DNA from: Heloderma charlesbogerti
Lineage: Eukaryota; Chordata; Lepidosauria; Squamata; Helodermatidae
NCBI GenBank assembly: GCA_026122225.1
Contig: JANEZZ010001869.1
Span: forward strand, 62,001-126,000
Length of the DNA: 64,000 bases
Direction of reading: 5' to 3'
How positions within the stretch are numbered: the first letter of the stretch is position 1; the number at the start of each line of letters is the position of its first letter. Position numbers and translations under genes: made by a program. Under the pieces are notes generated by a model, which saw only the letters and a list, made by a program, of their open reading frames with translations, searched no databases and had not been told where the DNA came from. Positions 24,260 through 34,430 of the stretch are shown here, piece after piece.

Positions 24260-24399
24260 ATTGATGGCTCCACACTGCGTACTCTATGCTTGCAGCATGG
24301 TCCTCTTATTACATTCCATCTGAACCTGACTCAAGGGAATGCTGTGGTCCGATACAGTTCTAAGGAAGAAGCCGCAAAGGCCCAGAAGTCTCTGCATAT
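24260..24399 (+). CDS. TNRC6C: TNRC6C coding exon (RRM, central part)
   Basis: A 140-bp exon with acceptor CCAATTAG and donor GTATGC. It enters in phase 0 and leaves in phase 2, splitting the Met codon AT/G with the last exon. The peptide begins [10 protein letters not shown] and contains [10 protein letters not shown] and [17 protein letters not shown]. This covers RRM helix 1, the beta-2 strand and the RNP1-like beta-3 strand (GNAVVRYSS). It is almost invariant across GW182 proteins as I remember them. Confidence 0.96.
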
Positions 24400-24984
24400 G
24401 TATGCAATCTATTCAGTATTTGCTGTGGTTCAACTATGGGCTATCTCCTCAGTTTGCTGGATCTATAATGATTGCCTACGAGCAGAAATAGGAGAACTGA
24501 ATAATGAAAAATTAGCTATGAAATGCAGAGAAGCAGGGCATTAAGGGAAAAATCACCTTTATAATATAGGGTGTGTCTATAATGACATAGAGTATGTCTG
24601 GCAGATCCATAAAGAAGTAGATTAGTTTTTGCTTAGGATTTAGATATCCTTTCCATCTCATTCACCAGACCAGAAAACTCTGCAACTTTTATTCAAAGCC
24701 AGTAAAATTAAGTTTGGCATTTTAATGTTTGCACTCATTCATGCTGCATTCCTAAAAGTATGTTGGCTCGGGTGGGGGGGGAGCGCAGAGAGGTGGTGGA
24801 AGATCATCCCCCACCTTTTGGACATTTCTGTGTTGTTTCATTATGCAAAGCCAGAAGTAGTAATTAAGAGTTAATAAACAATTAATTGAGATCTCTGTTG
24901 ACTGTTATTATGACTAGCAAGATGCTGACTAGATTGCAGTTATATAGAGAGAGATGGGACCATCTCTAAATGGGTGCATAAATT
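24400..24984. other. TNRC6C last intron, proximal part
   Basis: No feature recognised apart from a G run near 24770. Confidence 0.5.
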
Positions 24985-25815
24985 AGGGATGTACGAAAGT
25001 CACTTACCTTTTCGCAGCTTGGCTTCGCGGTGGGGGGGAGGCGCTTCGCTTTTCCCCCCGAAGTTCAGGCAAGGGGGGGGAGGCGCCCCGCCTCGCCCGG
25101 CTGAAATTCAGGCTGAGGAGAAGCGCCCCGTCTCCCCAGCCGCGAAACAAAAAGTAAAAAAAAAAAAAAGACCCCGTGATAGGCTACGTGACGATTTACG
25201 TAGCCTATCACGGCTAGATTTCCAAAGTCAGCCGTGATAGGCTACGTAAATTGTCACGTAGCCTATCACAGGTGACTTTGGGGGGGAAAAAAAAGCGCGT
25301 ATGCAAATGGCGGCGCCCATGGGGCGCTGCCATTTGCGTTCCTTATTTTGGCACGTCTAGTCTACGTAAAGATTTATGTAGACTATGGCGAAAATAAGGG
25401 CAATGCAAATAGCATGGGCGCCGCCATTTGCATACGCGCTTTTTTTTTTTTCTTTCCCAAAGTCACCCGTGATAGGCTACGTGACGATTTACATAACCTA
25501 TCACGGCTGACTTTGGAAATCTAGCCGTGATAGGCTACGTAAATCGTCACGTAGCCTATCATGGGTGTTGTTGGTTTTTTTTACTTTAGGTTGTTTTTTT
25601 TTGCAATGGCGGCGGCGGCGGCAGCGACAAACCGCCGCCGAACCGCCGCCGAGATCCGCCACCGAGAGGGACATTTGCCAAAGATAAGTCCCGTCCCGGG
25701 GGGTGGGGGCGGGAGGCCGGTGGAGAATTTCCCAACCAACTTCGGGGGGCCGAATGCGTCGGCGCTCGGCCTCCCAAAGATTCAGGGAGAAATCTGCTTC
25801 TCCAAGTTTTGCCCT
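24985..25815. mobile_element. GC-rich element carrying a compound foldback core (boundaries approximate)
   Basis: The probable left end TAGGGATGTACGAAAG near 24986 resembles repeat starts at 3273 (TAGGGCTGTGCATGGA) and, inverted, at 35777 (CTGTACATCCCTA). Blocks with CCCCCCGAAGTT occur on both flanks in opposite orientation (near 25055 and 25740), so the inverted symmetry may extend beyond the core. CpG-rich flanks and an expanded GGC run (25607-25622) follow. No transposase frame. The right end is a guess, set where composition returns to AT-rich intron. Confidence 0.45.
25145..25600. repeat. Compound foldback: ~200-bp inverted arms containing five internal hairpins
   Basis: The left arm (to about 25357) and right arm (from about 25386) are inverted copies of each other across several hundred bases. 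Each arm holds two separate 40-bp hairpins: 25174-25213 and 25232-25272 on the left, 25467-25506 and 25525-25564 on the right. They are built on CGTGATAGGCTACGT and its complement ACGTAGCCTATCACG around an 8-bp loop. A fifth hairpin at 25358-25385 (TAGTCTACGT..ATGTAGACTA) sits at the centre. A/T runs and matching blocks at 25292-25321 and 25412-25443 (GCGCGTATGCAAATGG and inverse) lie between them. Confidence 0.9.
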
Positions 25816-26877
25816 GCCACAAAATTATGTTTTTAGAAGTTGTGTTGGTTATTACTCACCTCTAAAGGCCCATATATTTAAGTTTTAACTGTGATAGTCT
25901 TGTCCTTTGCTTAGTGTGAGGTGTCTTGGTTGCTAGACCTGTAAATAGGAATGAATGAGGGTGGGTATTGGCTTAATCTTTGCTGTTATCACAAAGGCAC
26001 TGATGTCTTCCTAAAGCAGGTGGAAGCAATGCTATTCCCCAATACAGTTCCTTATGGGGAGAGAAATTTGGAGATTCTCTTCCAGATGGAAAGTTGCAGA
26101 GTTTCTCAGACACTGCCCAATACCTTTCCCTCCTTCTCAGCTTTCACGTGGTATATCTCTCATCCACACTGGCAATGCAGTTTAAGAGGAGAAGGTGGAC
26201 AGACACATACTTGCAGACATGTGGAATATTATTATACAGGATTTAGGAATGAAAACACTTGCTCAAAGATAAAACAGATTCCTTCTTTTGTAGTATAAGT
26301 GCTAGAATGTCTAAATGTATTAGGATTTGAACAAGCAGCCATAAGTATAACAAAAGGCCATGGAATGAAGGTTTATTTATTAGCCAGTTGTGTCTTTGAT
26401 GTTTGACTAGATAGCCAAAACAGAACTAACTATTCTTTTGAATGTATCCATCACCCTCTCTGCTGTCCAGCATCTCCCCCTGCCCTTTTTTTGCCCTTGA
26501 ATGATTCAGCTCTTGGAAAAAAAATCTGAACTTATGGAAGCCTATATATTGGAGTCAAAATAAATCCTGCAAAATAAATGTATGCCTACTTTATGCTACA
26601 TGCATCTGGAGATATTTTTGGTGCAATGAGCTTCATGACCTGATGTCTCATATCTAAATCTAACATTCTGTCCACTGGGTGACAGTTAGTTGGAGAAGTA
26701 TGTAGGTAATTGAAACAGAAAGAGTAAGTATTAGTTTGTTAGATATTCAAAGCATGATATTTAATTACTCCTGAATATGGAAATAGCCTTAGAAAAGCCT
26801 TCCTCTCTGACCTGACTGATGAGCGTGCATCGGTGATTTCCATTTAAGCATCCCTGTGTCTTTCCCTCTGTTTTCAG
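25816..26877. other. TNRC6C last intron, distal part
   Basis: No repeat or exon recognised. It ends in a good acceptor, TTTCCCTCTGTTTTCAG. Confidence 0.6.
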
Positions 26878-27238
26878 GTGCGTTTTGGGGAACACTACCA
26901 TCTTGGCCGAGTTTGCTGGAGAAGAGGAAGTGAACCGTTTTTTAGCACAAGGCCAGCCACTGCCCCCCACCTCCAGTTGGCAGTCCAACACTGGAACCAC
27001 TCAGACACGCTTGGGCTCCACAAGCAGCTCCCATGGAATGGTGCGCAGTGATGCAGGCCACTGGAACACCCCCTGCCTCGGTGGGAAAGGGAGCAGCGAT
27101 CTGCTCTGGGGCGGGGTACCCCAGTACTCGAGCAGCCTTTGGGGTCCGCCCAGCGCCGATGACGGCAGGGTGATCGGAAGCCCAACGCCTTTGAATACTC
27201 TGCTCCCAGGTGACCTTCTCAGTGGGGAGTCCATCTAG
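26878..27238 (+). CDS. TNRC6C: TNRC6C terminal coding exon (end of RRM and C-terminal tail)
   Basis: This exon completes the split Met codon, then reads CVLGNTTILAEFAGEEEVNR (last RRM strand and helix). The C-terminal GW182 tail follows, with Trp residues in SSWQS, GHWNT, LLWGG and SSLWGPP, and the chain ends LLPGDLLSGESI before TAG at 27236-27238. It encodes 120 residues after the split codon. Tail tryptophans of this type contact the NOT subunits in GW182 homologues. The APCLGGKGSS-like and SADDGRVIGSP blocks point to TNRC6C rather than TNRC6A or TNRC6B. Confidence 0.97.
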
Positions 27239-28799
27239 GACACCAGAGAAACAAAATGGAAGTAACAATCATCAGCACTAAAGAAAAAATAATGGTAACC
27301 CTTTCCAGTCCAGGGCATCACGAAGAATCCAGCTTTAATAGATCAGACTGGCAGCCCTTTTTTAGTACCTCTGTCCAACATCAACTATGAAACTCTGCCG
27401 AAGTCCTTGTGAACTGTTAGTGCAACAGTATGGGCTCCCTTTGGTCAGTGTCACGTGCTAATGATAGGTTTTATGTGGGTTTTTTTCCAATGGCTTTTTA
27501 ATTTTGTTTTTATGTTTGTATGGTGTTTTTAAAGACGTATAAAAGCTGCTTAGACTAGTTCTATCATGAAGGGCACTTTTCAGAATTTGGGCTGGAAAGG
27601 GTTATTTTATCAACTTTGGGACTGGGGGAGGGATTGGGGGGGGATGTGAGAAAGCCTATTTAAAATGAGCCTGTGATAATTATGCACATTACCAGAGGCG
27701 GATCCAGTAATCAGTAGGGGGTGGCATCCGACCAGCCCATCAGCAGCAATGGGGAACAAATCTTATGCCCCTCGGCTGTACAACTTGGATTGAGAGGTGG
27801 GGTGGAATATCCATGTCCACTGCTCCCATGGGTCTTGCCTATGCACATTACACTTGTTTCATTACTTTTTGTGTCATTGTTCTTTTTTTTTTAATTCCCC
27901 CCCAAAATAGTAAAAAGTTTTTTTTAAAAAACAAACATATCAAACATGCAACTATACTTGAATCCAGCAGGCCAATAACAAAATGTGAACACTTTCTATT
28001 ATTACACTTCCAGGTTGGCATCAGAAAACAAATGAACAGGCTCTAGGAATATTTTTTGTTCAGTTCTTTCTTATATGTATGCATTGGGGAAAAGATGGAT
28101 CGATGTGTGAGCGTATGGACGTGTGCGTGTGCGCCAGTTGTACAACTTAACAAATTGTGTGACTTTTTTTCTTTTTTCCTTCTCAGTATATGCTTTTGAT
28201 TTGCTCATTGGTCAAACGTTTAATTGTTATTAGCTTCTAACTTTGCACTGAGTGTCCGCAGCCCTTCTTGTAGCTAATCCTACTTGTTTTTTAAAACAAA
28301 ATTGAAAAAAAAACTGATAGGAGGGGCTGGCGACAATTCACGTGTAAATGTTTACTCAAGGACTCTTACCGCATTTTAAAAACTTACAGTGTGTATCTCT
28401 GGAGAATAATATGTATATCTACCTTTAGCAGCTTTTTATTGTGGACTAATGCAAGGAAATAATTACCGGAGTATTGCACCATTTTTTCCCCATTCGGAAT
28501 ATAAAGTTTAAAAAAAAGGAAAAAAAAACTCTTGTTGAACTGTGGCCATAAATACTTGTAAAGAGTGGATGGTTCCCTGCAAGCCGGAACGGAAACAAGC
28601 ACTTGGACATAGGTTTTGACTGCTTTTGGAGGAGCCTACGGTTTCAGCTCCCACCTGTTTACAGACCTTTTTTTTTCCTCCTTCAAACTTTAAAATAAAA
28701 AAAGGAATTGAAAAAAAGAAAAAAAATAGACTTCCATCATAAAGAAACCTATTTTCAGAATGAAGATATGCTACTTCAGAGCTCTGGGATTGAACAGTG

Positions 28800-28800
28800 T

Positions 28801-28829
<29 letters not shown>
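28800..28829. repeat. (TTG)n microsatellite
   Basis: About ten uninterrupted copies inside the inferred TNRC6C 3' UTR. Confidence 0.95.
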
Positions 28830-28832
<3 letters not shown>

Positions 28833-29920
28833 CCTTTTCTTTGGCCATTGCTTTGTACTCTTTTTTGTTGTTGTTTTCCTATTCGTCAAGAGTGGCGAAA
28901 AATATTGTGATCACTATCTTGCACATGGTGGAAGATGTCTCAGGAAAGCCGGGTTTCCCGAGGAGCAACTCCACACCATTTCATGTATTTTTTAAACCCA
29001 ACTCCTAGCACTGAAGATATTATTAAAAAACAAAATGAAAAAAATAAAAATAAAAAAGACAGAAAGAGAAGAAGAAAAATACCTAATCTAATGTGTAGCA
29101 GTTACATATTTACCAAATAATGGACTCAAAAGAAATAGATGTTTGAAGAGTGCTTTATATATTAAAAAAAATTGCTTTATGTTTAAAAATGATCAATGTT
29201 TTTGATTGTTTTGAAAGGAAGAAAGACAATGGAATAACATACCCTTTGAGTATGTTTTTAAAAATTATATGAACATTGTGCTCCCTGCCTGCTTGGATCA
29301 GGAAACTTGTGCATTACATTTTGTTTTGTTTTGTTTTGTTAAAGATTAGCTTTTTAATGGTTTTGTCCAATTAAAAAGGGTCCTGCAAGATTGCAAATCA
29401 ACAAAAGCTGGTTTTCTAGAGGATCATGAACTATGCACAGATTGGGTTCCAGACTTGTGTTTTCTCAAGTTTTCGTAGTGTATTTAGCTGAATACCCTTT
29501 TCTCAGAGTGATTGCATCTCATTCTCATTACACGCACTCTACATATGTATTGTGTATATATATCTCTCTTAACACACACATACACACACAAACATAAACA
29601 TTATATTTATATATAAAATACATATGTGCCTCTGTGCGGATTGAAATAGTCAATACAATTTTCCATGCTAAAGTTTAGTAATGAGTTGTAGAAAAAGAAC
29701 TCCCGATCATTTAAAATTGGGGATGGACATTTAAAAAAAAAAACCTGTTGATTTTTTTTTAATTTCTTGCCTTTCATTTTGAATTCAAGATGTCTGTAAC
29801 TCTGAGATGAAAAGATAAAAAAAGTTTGTGGCTTTTAATGTTATTTCTCCTCATAGAATGTGATTGTTAAAAACATGCACCACAGGTTGCTTTCAAGAGT
29901 ACGAAGATTCTTTGAAACTT

Positions 29921-29926
29921 AATAAA
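29921..29926 (+). promoter_or_regulatory. Candidate TNRC6C poly(A) signal
   Basis: Canonical AATAAA, followed within 30 bp by GT/T-rich sequence (CAGTTTTTCTTGGCTG). It is the best-placed canonical signal after the last exon; usage is not shown. Confidence 0.5.
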
Positions 29927-29945
29927 CTGCAGTTTTTCTTGGCTG

Positions 29946-31059
29946 TTAAAGAAGGCATGTGTATTTTTCTTGTGTACAGAGATGACTGTTAACAGATAAC
30001 CTCCGAGTTTTGATCACAGTTTTATGGAGGGCATTTTTAAGGCTTACCACATTCATTACATGTTAAATGTGCAACCAGCAAATATCTGAAGCGATTAAAA
30101 CGTCACCCTCTATGCGTGTATACTTTAACTTACGTTCTATATTCCAGTTATAGATTGTAGAGTTGCTGCTTGCATTTGCCTACTCTTGCTATTTGTGTTT
30201 AATAGCTACCCTCTTAATCTTTTGTCATAAATGTTAAGATAGGAATGGATTTTATATGCAAAGCTTACTGGTTTTTGTTAAAAAATTCTGTGCTTCTGTT
30301 TTTGTTTTGTGTTTTGCCTTTTACAATACTGTGGAAGAATTTTTATCACCATTGAAACTGTGATGGGGTAGAGTCAGACTTCGGTGAATATACCTGCAAA
30401 CAAACCCCATTTTGTCATGCTTCCAGCCCACCATTCCTTTTGCTCCAGTATTATTGCACCTCATGAACACAGATTCCCACATGCAAAATTGAGGAGATCC
30501 AAGCAGAAAATGGCCATAAAACAATGTTCATGAGCATTCTTTCAGATAAACGGATACCTCCCTGAATTTTCTTTATTGCAGTTCTTATAAGAGCATTCTT
30601 TCCCTAACCCCCATTTTAATCAGAATCACTCACCACTAATGTGATGGTTTCAAATAGGAACTTCCACAAAGAGGGAAAGGCTTTGATTGTGAAGCACCAA
30701 CGCTTTTCACTTGGCCGCAGTTGCATACAAAAACATAGATCTAGTTGCCTAAAAGTGCTTCCTACTATCTGTGGGGCTCAATAATAGGTAAGAGCTTCTC
30801 GTCCTTTGGACAGCAAAGTTCAGTCAGCAAGACTCTGTGGTGCTTTCCCACAACCTCTGCAAATCTGTGAATAAGTACATTTACAGATAGACGTTCCCAC
30901 TTAAGATCTCATAGAATTGAAAATGTGATGAAAAGAGCACTGGTTGATCAACTGTAGACCTCAAATGTTTCAACTCAATTGTCGGGAGTGCTGGGGGACA
31001 GCCTGAAGCCTTTTTTTAAAAAACTTTCAGCTAACTCAGGTTGGCTATACATATTGACT
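29946..31059. other. Intergenic, nothing recognised
   Basis: AT-rich unique-looking sequence downstream of TNRC6C. It could still include a longer alternative 3' UTR. Confidence 0.4.
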
Positions 31060-31350
31060 AAGTTTACATATCACAACAACCCAGATGTTGTGTTGACTCT
31101 TGATTATCAGGAGCTAGCGAGCGTGCCCATGCATGCTGCCTGATCATTCCTATTGCAAACAGAAGTGGCTAAACAACCCAGAGATATTCCGTCCTTGGGT
31201 TGTTTAGCATGATGTACAAACCAGAAACTCTCACTTGTTGCAAGAGAGACAAGCCAGAAATGGAACCCAGCCACTCCTGACATGGACTGTGACATTCACA
31301 ACCACACAGGTTTTTTAAAGAATCCCTGGGTTGTCTTGTGTGAACCAGGC
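31060..31350. mobile_element. MITE of the TTCACAC/GGGTTGTT group
   Basis: The left side has CACAACAACCCAGATGTTG. The right side has CCCTGGGTTGTCTTGTGTG, an imperfect inverted counterpart. The internal sequence contains further AACAACCCAG and GGGTTGTTTAG blocks in opposite orientations. No coding frame. Confidence 0.5.
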
Positions 31351-31456
31351 AGCATCTTAATTTGGCACTAAAAGGATGGCATGCCTAGTTCTTTTTATTC
31401 CATGTTACCAATTGTGCATATAGGATTAGCATTCTTTTTGAGATCTGCTGCATGCC

Positions 31457-31586
31457 CATAGAATCATAGGGTTGGAAGGGGCCTACAAGACCATCGAGTC
31501 CAATCCCCTGCTCAGTGCAGGAAGCCTGATTCCCAGGCGGTCACCCATCCAAGTACTAACCAGGGCTGACCCTGCTTAGCTTCTGC
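31457..31586 (-). mobile_element. 5S rRNA-derived SINE with CR1-type tail, copy 1
   Basis: On the - strand the segment starts with a truncated 5S rRNA body (AGAAGCTAAGCAGGGTC, then GTTAGTACTTGGATGGG and GACCGCCTGGGAA), including the internal control region. It then passes directly into a CR1 3' end (GCAGGGGATTGGACTCGATG, GGCCCCTTCCAACCC, ATGATTCTATG). The 5S part is 31521-31586 and the CR1 part 31457-31520. A second copy with the same junction is at 63893. A CR1-type tail suggests CR1 machinery mobilised it. Confidence 0.85.
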
Positions 31587-31777
31587 CCTATTCAATCCAT
31601 TTCACACACTACTTTCCACAACAGTGAGCTTAATATAAATGATGGGAAAGGTAATTTGTGAGATGACAGTTACTTTCCTTTTAGGGCAACAGAATCTGTT
31701 TAGAATTAGCTACCTTTAGATTAGAAACTAATACCTACCTTGATAAACAAGAAAGGGGGAATTTTCTCTTAATGCCC

Positions 31778-31888
31778 AAGTGGGGAATGTGTGGCCCTCC
31801 AGATATTTTGGCCTAAAACTCCCATCATCACTCACCACCTGCTCACGGGAGTTGTAGGTCAAAACATCTGGAGGGCCACAAGTTGCCT
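31778..31888. repeat. Short palindromic repeat (GGCCCTCC..ATTTTGG family), copy 2
   Basis: GTGGCCCTCCAGATATTTTG on the left pairs with CAAAACATCTGGAGGGCCAC on the right, with AACTCCCATCATC and GGGAGTTGTAG inside. It is the clearest hairpin of the four copies. Confidence 0.8.
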
Positions 31889-32229
31889 TAGTGGAAGGAG
31901 GAGAACGTGCAAACACCTGGGCACCTGCTGTTTTTATATATGGCATGTTTCATATTTTCGGTTATACTCCATTAGTGTTGCTTTCTACTTTTAGCAAAGG
32001 GCATTTACAGCACATCTAATGTACTGGGATCCTTGACCACATAAAAGTAGCTCACTAACTTACATTGAAACAATTGACTTCTGAGCTAAAACGTTTCTTA
32101 GAATTTGGGGCACTTAAATAAAGCCTGGTGAGCTGTCCACCATCTAGTACCCATTATTCTAGCTGAGGTGGCCTGCCCTCCCCCAAGTGCCACCAAGAAT
32201 TATCTTGCCCTGAGCGTAGGGTGGATTTC

Positions 32230-32372
32230 GCGTTCCAAGTGTTTTTTCCCTTTATAGCTTGCTTTTGCTGTTTTATTATATCATTTTATTGATGTTTATT
32301 GTTTCAATATTTTTATGGAAACTGCTTTGTGAGGTTTGCCTGAAGAGTGGTATATAATCATCTTAAATAATA
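32230..32372 (+). mobile_element. L2-like LINE 3' tail
   Basis: It shows TTATTGATGTTTATTG, then AAACTGCTTTGTGAGG, AAGAGTGGTATATAATC and AAATAATAAA, the usual end of L2-type elements in reptiles. Short and diverged. Confidence 0.5.
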
Positions 32373-32481
32373 AAGCTTAGAAGGTAATAGAAGCTGGATT
32401 TAAATAAGATGCTATGATTTTTAAAAACACCTATACTGGATTGCATGCATCCTAGTGTCACATTTAAAGGATTCTTAAACC

Positions 32482-32660
32482 ATGGAGACACATTGGAAGC
32501 TGCCTTATACTGAGTCTAGCTCAGTGTTGCGACACGGACTGGCAGTGGCTCTCCAAGATTTCAAGCAGTTTTTGCAGCCTACCTGGAGATTCCAGGGCTT
32601 GAACCTGGGATCTTCTGCTTGCAGAGCATGTGCTCTACCATTGAGCTACAGCCCTTCTCC
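32482..32660 (-). mobile_element. tRNA-derived SINE, copy 1
   Basis: The - strand has a Pol III A box TAGCTCAATGGTAGAGCA (32631-32648) and a B box GGTTCAAGCCC (about 32594-32604) in tRNA spacing. A non-tRNA body follows that ends in ACTCAGTATAAGGCAGCTTC. This is the promoter architecture of a SINE and not a functional tRNA, since the acceptor pairing is not maintained. The family name is not known to me. Confidence 0.8.
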
Positions 32661-32689
32661 AAAATTAATGCTCCCTCTCAGTTCCCATC

Positions 32690-32866
32690 TAGGAAACAGA
32701 AAGCAGCTGTATACAGATCTTCCATCTAGGCCAGTATTATTGACACTGACTGGCAATGGCTCTCCAGGATTTCAGGTGGAAAATTTTCTGACCTACCTGG
32801 ACATGTTGGGGATCGAACCTGGGACATTCTGCATGCAGAACGTATGTTCTGCTACTGAACTGGTGT
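32690..32866 (-). mobile_element. tRNA-derived SINE, copy 2
   Basis: A diverged relative of the copy at 32482, in the same orientation. It shares CTGACTGGCA.TGGCTCTCCA, CCTACCTGGA and a degraded tRNA-like head (GGTTCGATCCCC). About 30 bp of spacer separates the two. Confidence 0.7.
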
Positions 32867-33864
32867 GATCCATGCAAAGCTGTGTCGGCATCCAAATACT
32901 GCTCATGTAGGAGCTCATATGTGGCTTTAGAGTTCTTCTTTAGGCTCTAATCTGCATAGAATCCTGCACAGGTATTTTGCATGTTTTGAGCATCTCATTT
33001 AAATTGGGCATGAGGGTGCACACAAATAACTGCTAAGCAGTGGCAGCTACTTAGGGCTGTGGCATGGCAAGCTTTTATCAACATGTTGAAGTGGCAGCCT
33101 GTGGTCTCTGGTTAGCTGGGAAGCTTAATGCAATACAGAGAAGCGGGAGGCATTACAGTCCTAGGCTTACCACATAAAGGAACGCTACAGACCACTGACA
33201 CTTCACAAAGTAAGCTTTTTAAGTACCTACTGTGTGGTTAGTAGCTTATCTGAAGCTACTCTACCAATAAGAGTTGGTAAGAGAAGCTTAGAGACAAGAA
33301 AAGAAAAACAAACCCTCAAAATACATTAATTCACCATCTGTTGAAATTAATGGTCAAACAATTCAAAGAAAATCAAGATGTAATCCTAGTTAATGCAACA
33401 CATAACCAGATCAAATTCATTGTCAAACGATGTTGTGATGGCCACTAGCATAAATTAATACCTAACAGTTTTGAGAAGTACGTAGTGGTGCCTGCTACTC
33501 ATGACAGCCCAAAAATGCCACCTCCGAGGTTAGAAACGAGATGTTTTTGTTAGCTGGGAATAGATATTACTTGCTAACATACATCATCTGTGAACTTTCT
33601 TATACAATTTACCTAGCATTTGCTGAAAATAGGACTGTTGTGCTCTAGGAATGATTAATCTATGGCTATTGTTCTGTACATGAAGTAGTTGTTAACTTTT
33701 GGGGCTGTGTTGAAATGCTTTAATTATTGTAGCGTAAACTTCATGTCTCCCATACCATTTGAAGGAGAGGTTTGCAAATACCCCCTTGGTTTTCTAATAA
33801 TCAGAGTCTCTTGGACTACTTGTGTACCAAATAACACCTTGCTGATGTGGAAGGACCCACAGCA

Positions 33865-33985
33865 ACCTTCTCTAACCTGCTGCCTCCAGATGTGTTGGAC
33901 TATAAGTCCCAGCATGCCTTGGCCAGTACAAAGGCATGCTGGGAGTTAGGGAAGGCTGACCTACACCATCTGGGGGGCCACGTGG
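33865..33985. repeat. Short palindromic repeat, copy 3
   Basis: CCTCCAGATGTGTTGGACTA and GTCCCAGCATGCC on the left. GGCATGCTGGGAGTTAG and CATCTGGGGGGCCAC on the right. A foldback of the same family as 9410 and 31778. Confidence 0.7.
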
Positions 33986-34401
33986 AGTCTTCTTGGGCAA
34001 AAATGTCCTATTCTGAGTCCCCCCACCCTAGAAAACAGTTTGTAGGACATAACTGCAAGATTGTGGAGAGCTTCCTTATTTTTATACCCCCATGAGTCAG
34101 ACAGTGAGTGGGGACGAAGGGTCTTTATTATAATAATGATAGTAATAAATTAAGCTGAGTTTGCATTCTGCAAGGATCGGTCTATTTTTTGCCTTCTACT
34201 GGAAGTGCCCCTCTTCCCTCAAGCCAAAGCCTGAAGAGGCACCAGAATGCCGCCACCCCAGCAATCTGTCCCACCTGTGGCTCCACTTGTTCTGTGTTGG
34301 AATGGCCTTTATTAAAATAACCCGATGTCCCAGGTTGGTGGGGCTGTTAGGTGTAAAACTGCCCCCTTTTCAGGGTTTCGGGTTATGAGGGTGTCTTTGC
34401 C

Positions 34402-34430
34402 TGTGTGTGTGTGTGTGTGTGTGTGCGCGT
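34402..34430. repeat. (GT)n microsatellite
   Basis: About 12 uninterrupted GT units, then a GCGCGT variant end. Confidence 0.95.

Larger units (their letters stand above)
27239..29945 (+). other. TNRC6C: TNRC6C 3' UTR (inferred)
   Basis: About 2.7 kb follows the stop with no interrupting splice structure and A/T-rich tracts. The 3' end is placed just after the AATAAA at 29921. A possible earlier signal, AATAAA within an A-rich tract near 28694, could give a shorter form. A (TTG)n run lies at 28800-28829. The block at 27690-27790 looks less UTR-like and may be a small insertion. The extent is inferred from the poly(A) signal only. Confidence 0.6.

Noticed and set aside
25561..25836. Frame beginning with an Ala run, looking like a CpG-island first exon
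   Set aside because: The Ala run comes from a short GGC expansion in the flank of the foldback element; the other strand is open too, and it lies inside a TNRC6C intron.
26878..27238. Assignment of the terminal exons to TNRC6A or TNRC6B
   Set aside because: The tail blocks (GGKGSS, VPQYSSSLWGPPSADD, LLPGDLLSGES) and the pre-RRM exon match what I remember of TNRC6C; the other paralogues differ there.
31521..31586. Possible functional 5S rRNA gene
   Set aside because: The first ~45 bases of 5S are missing, there are substitutions, and it is fused to a CR1 tail.
32482..32660. Possible tRNA gene
   Set aside because: A and B boxes are present but stem pairing is not maintained and the sequence runs on into a SINE body; a diverged second copy lies next to it.
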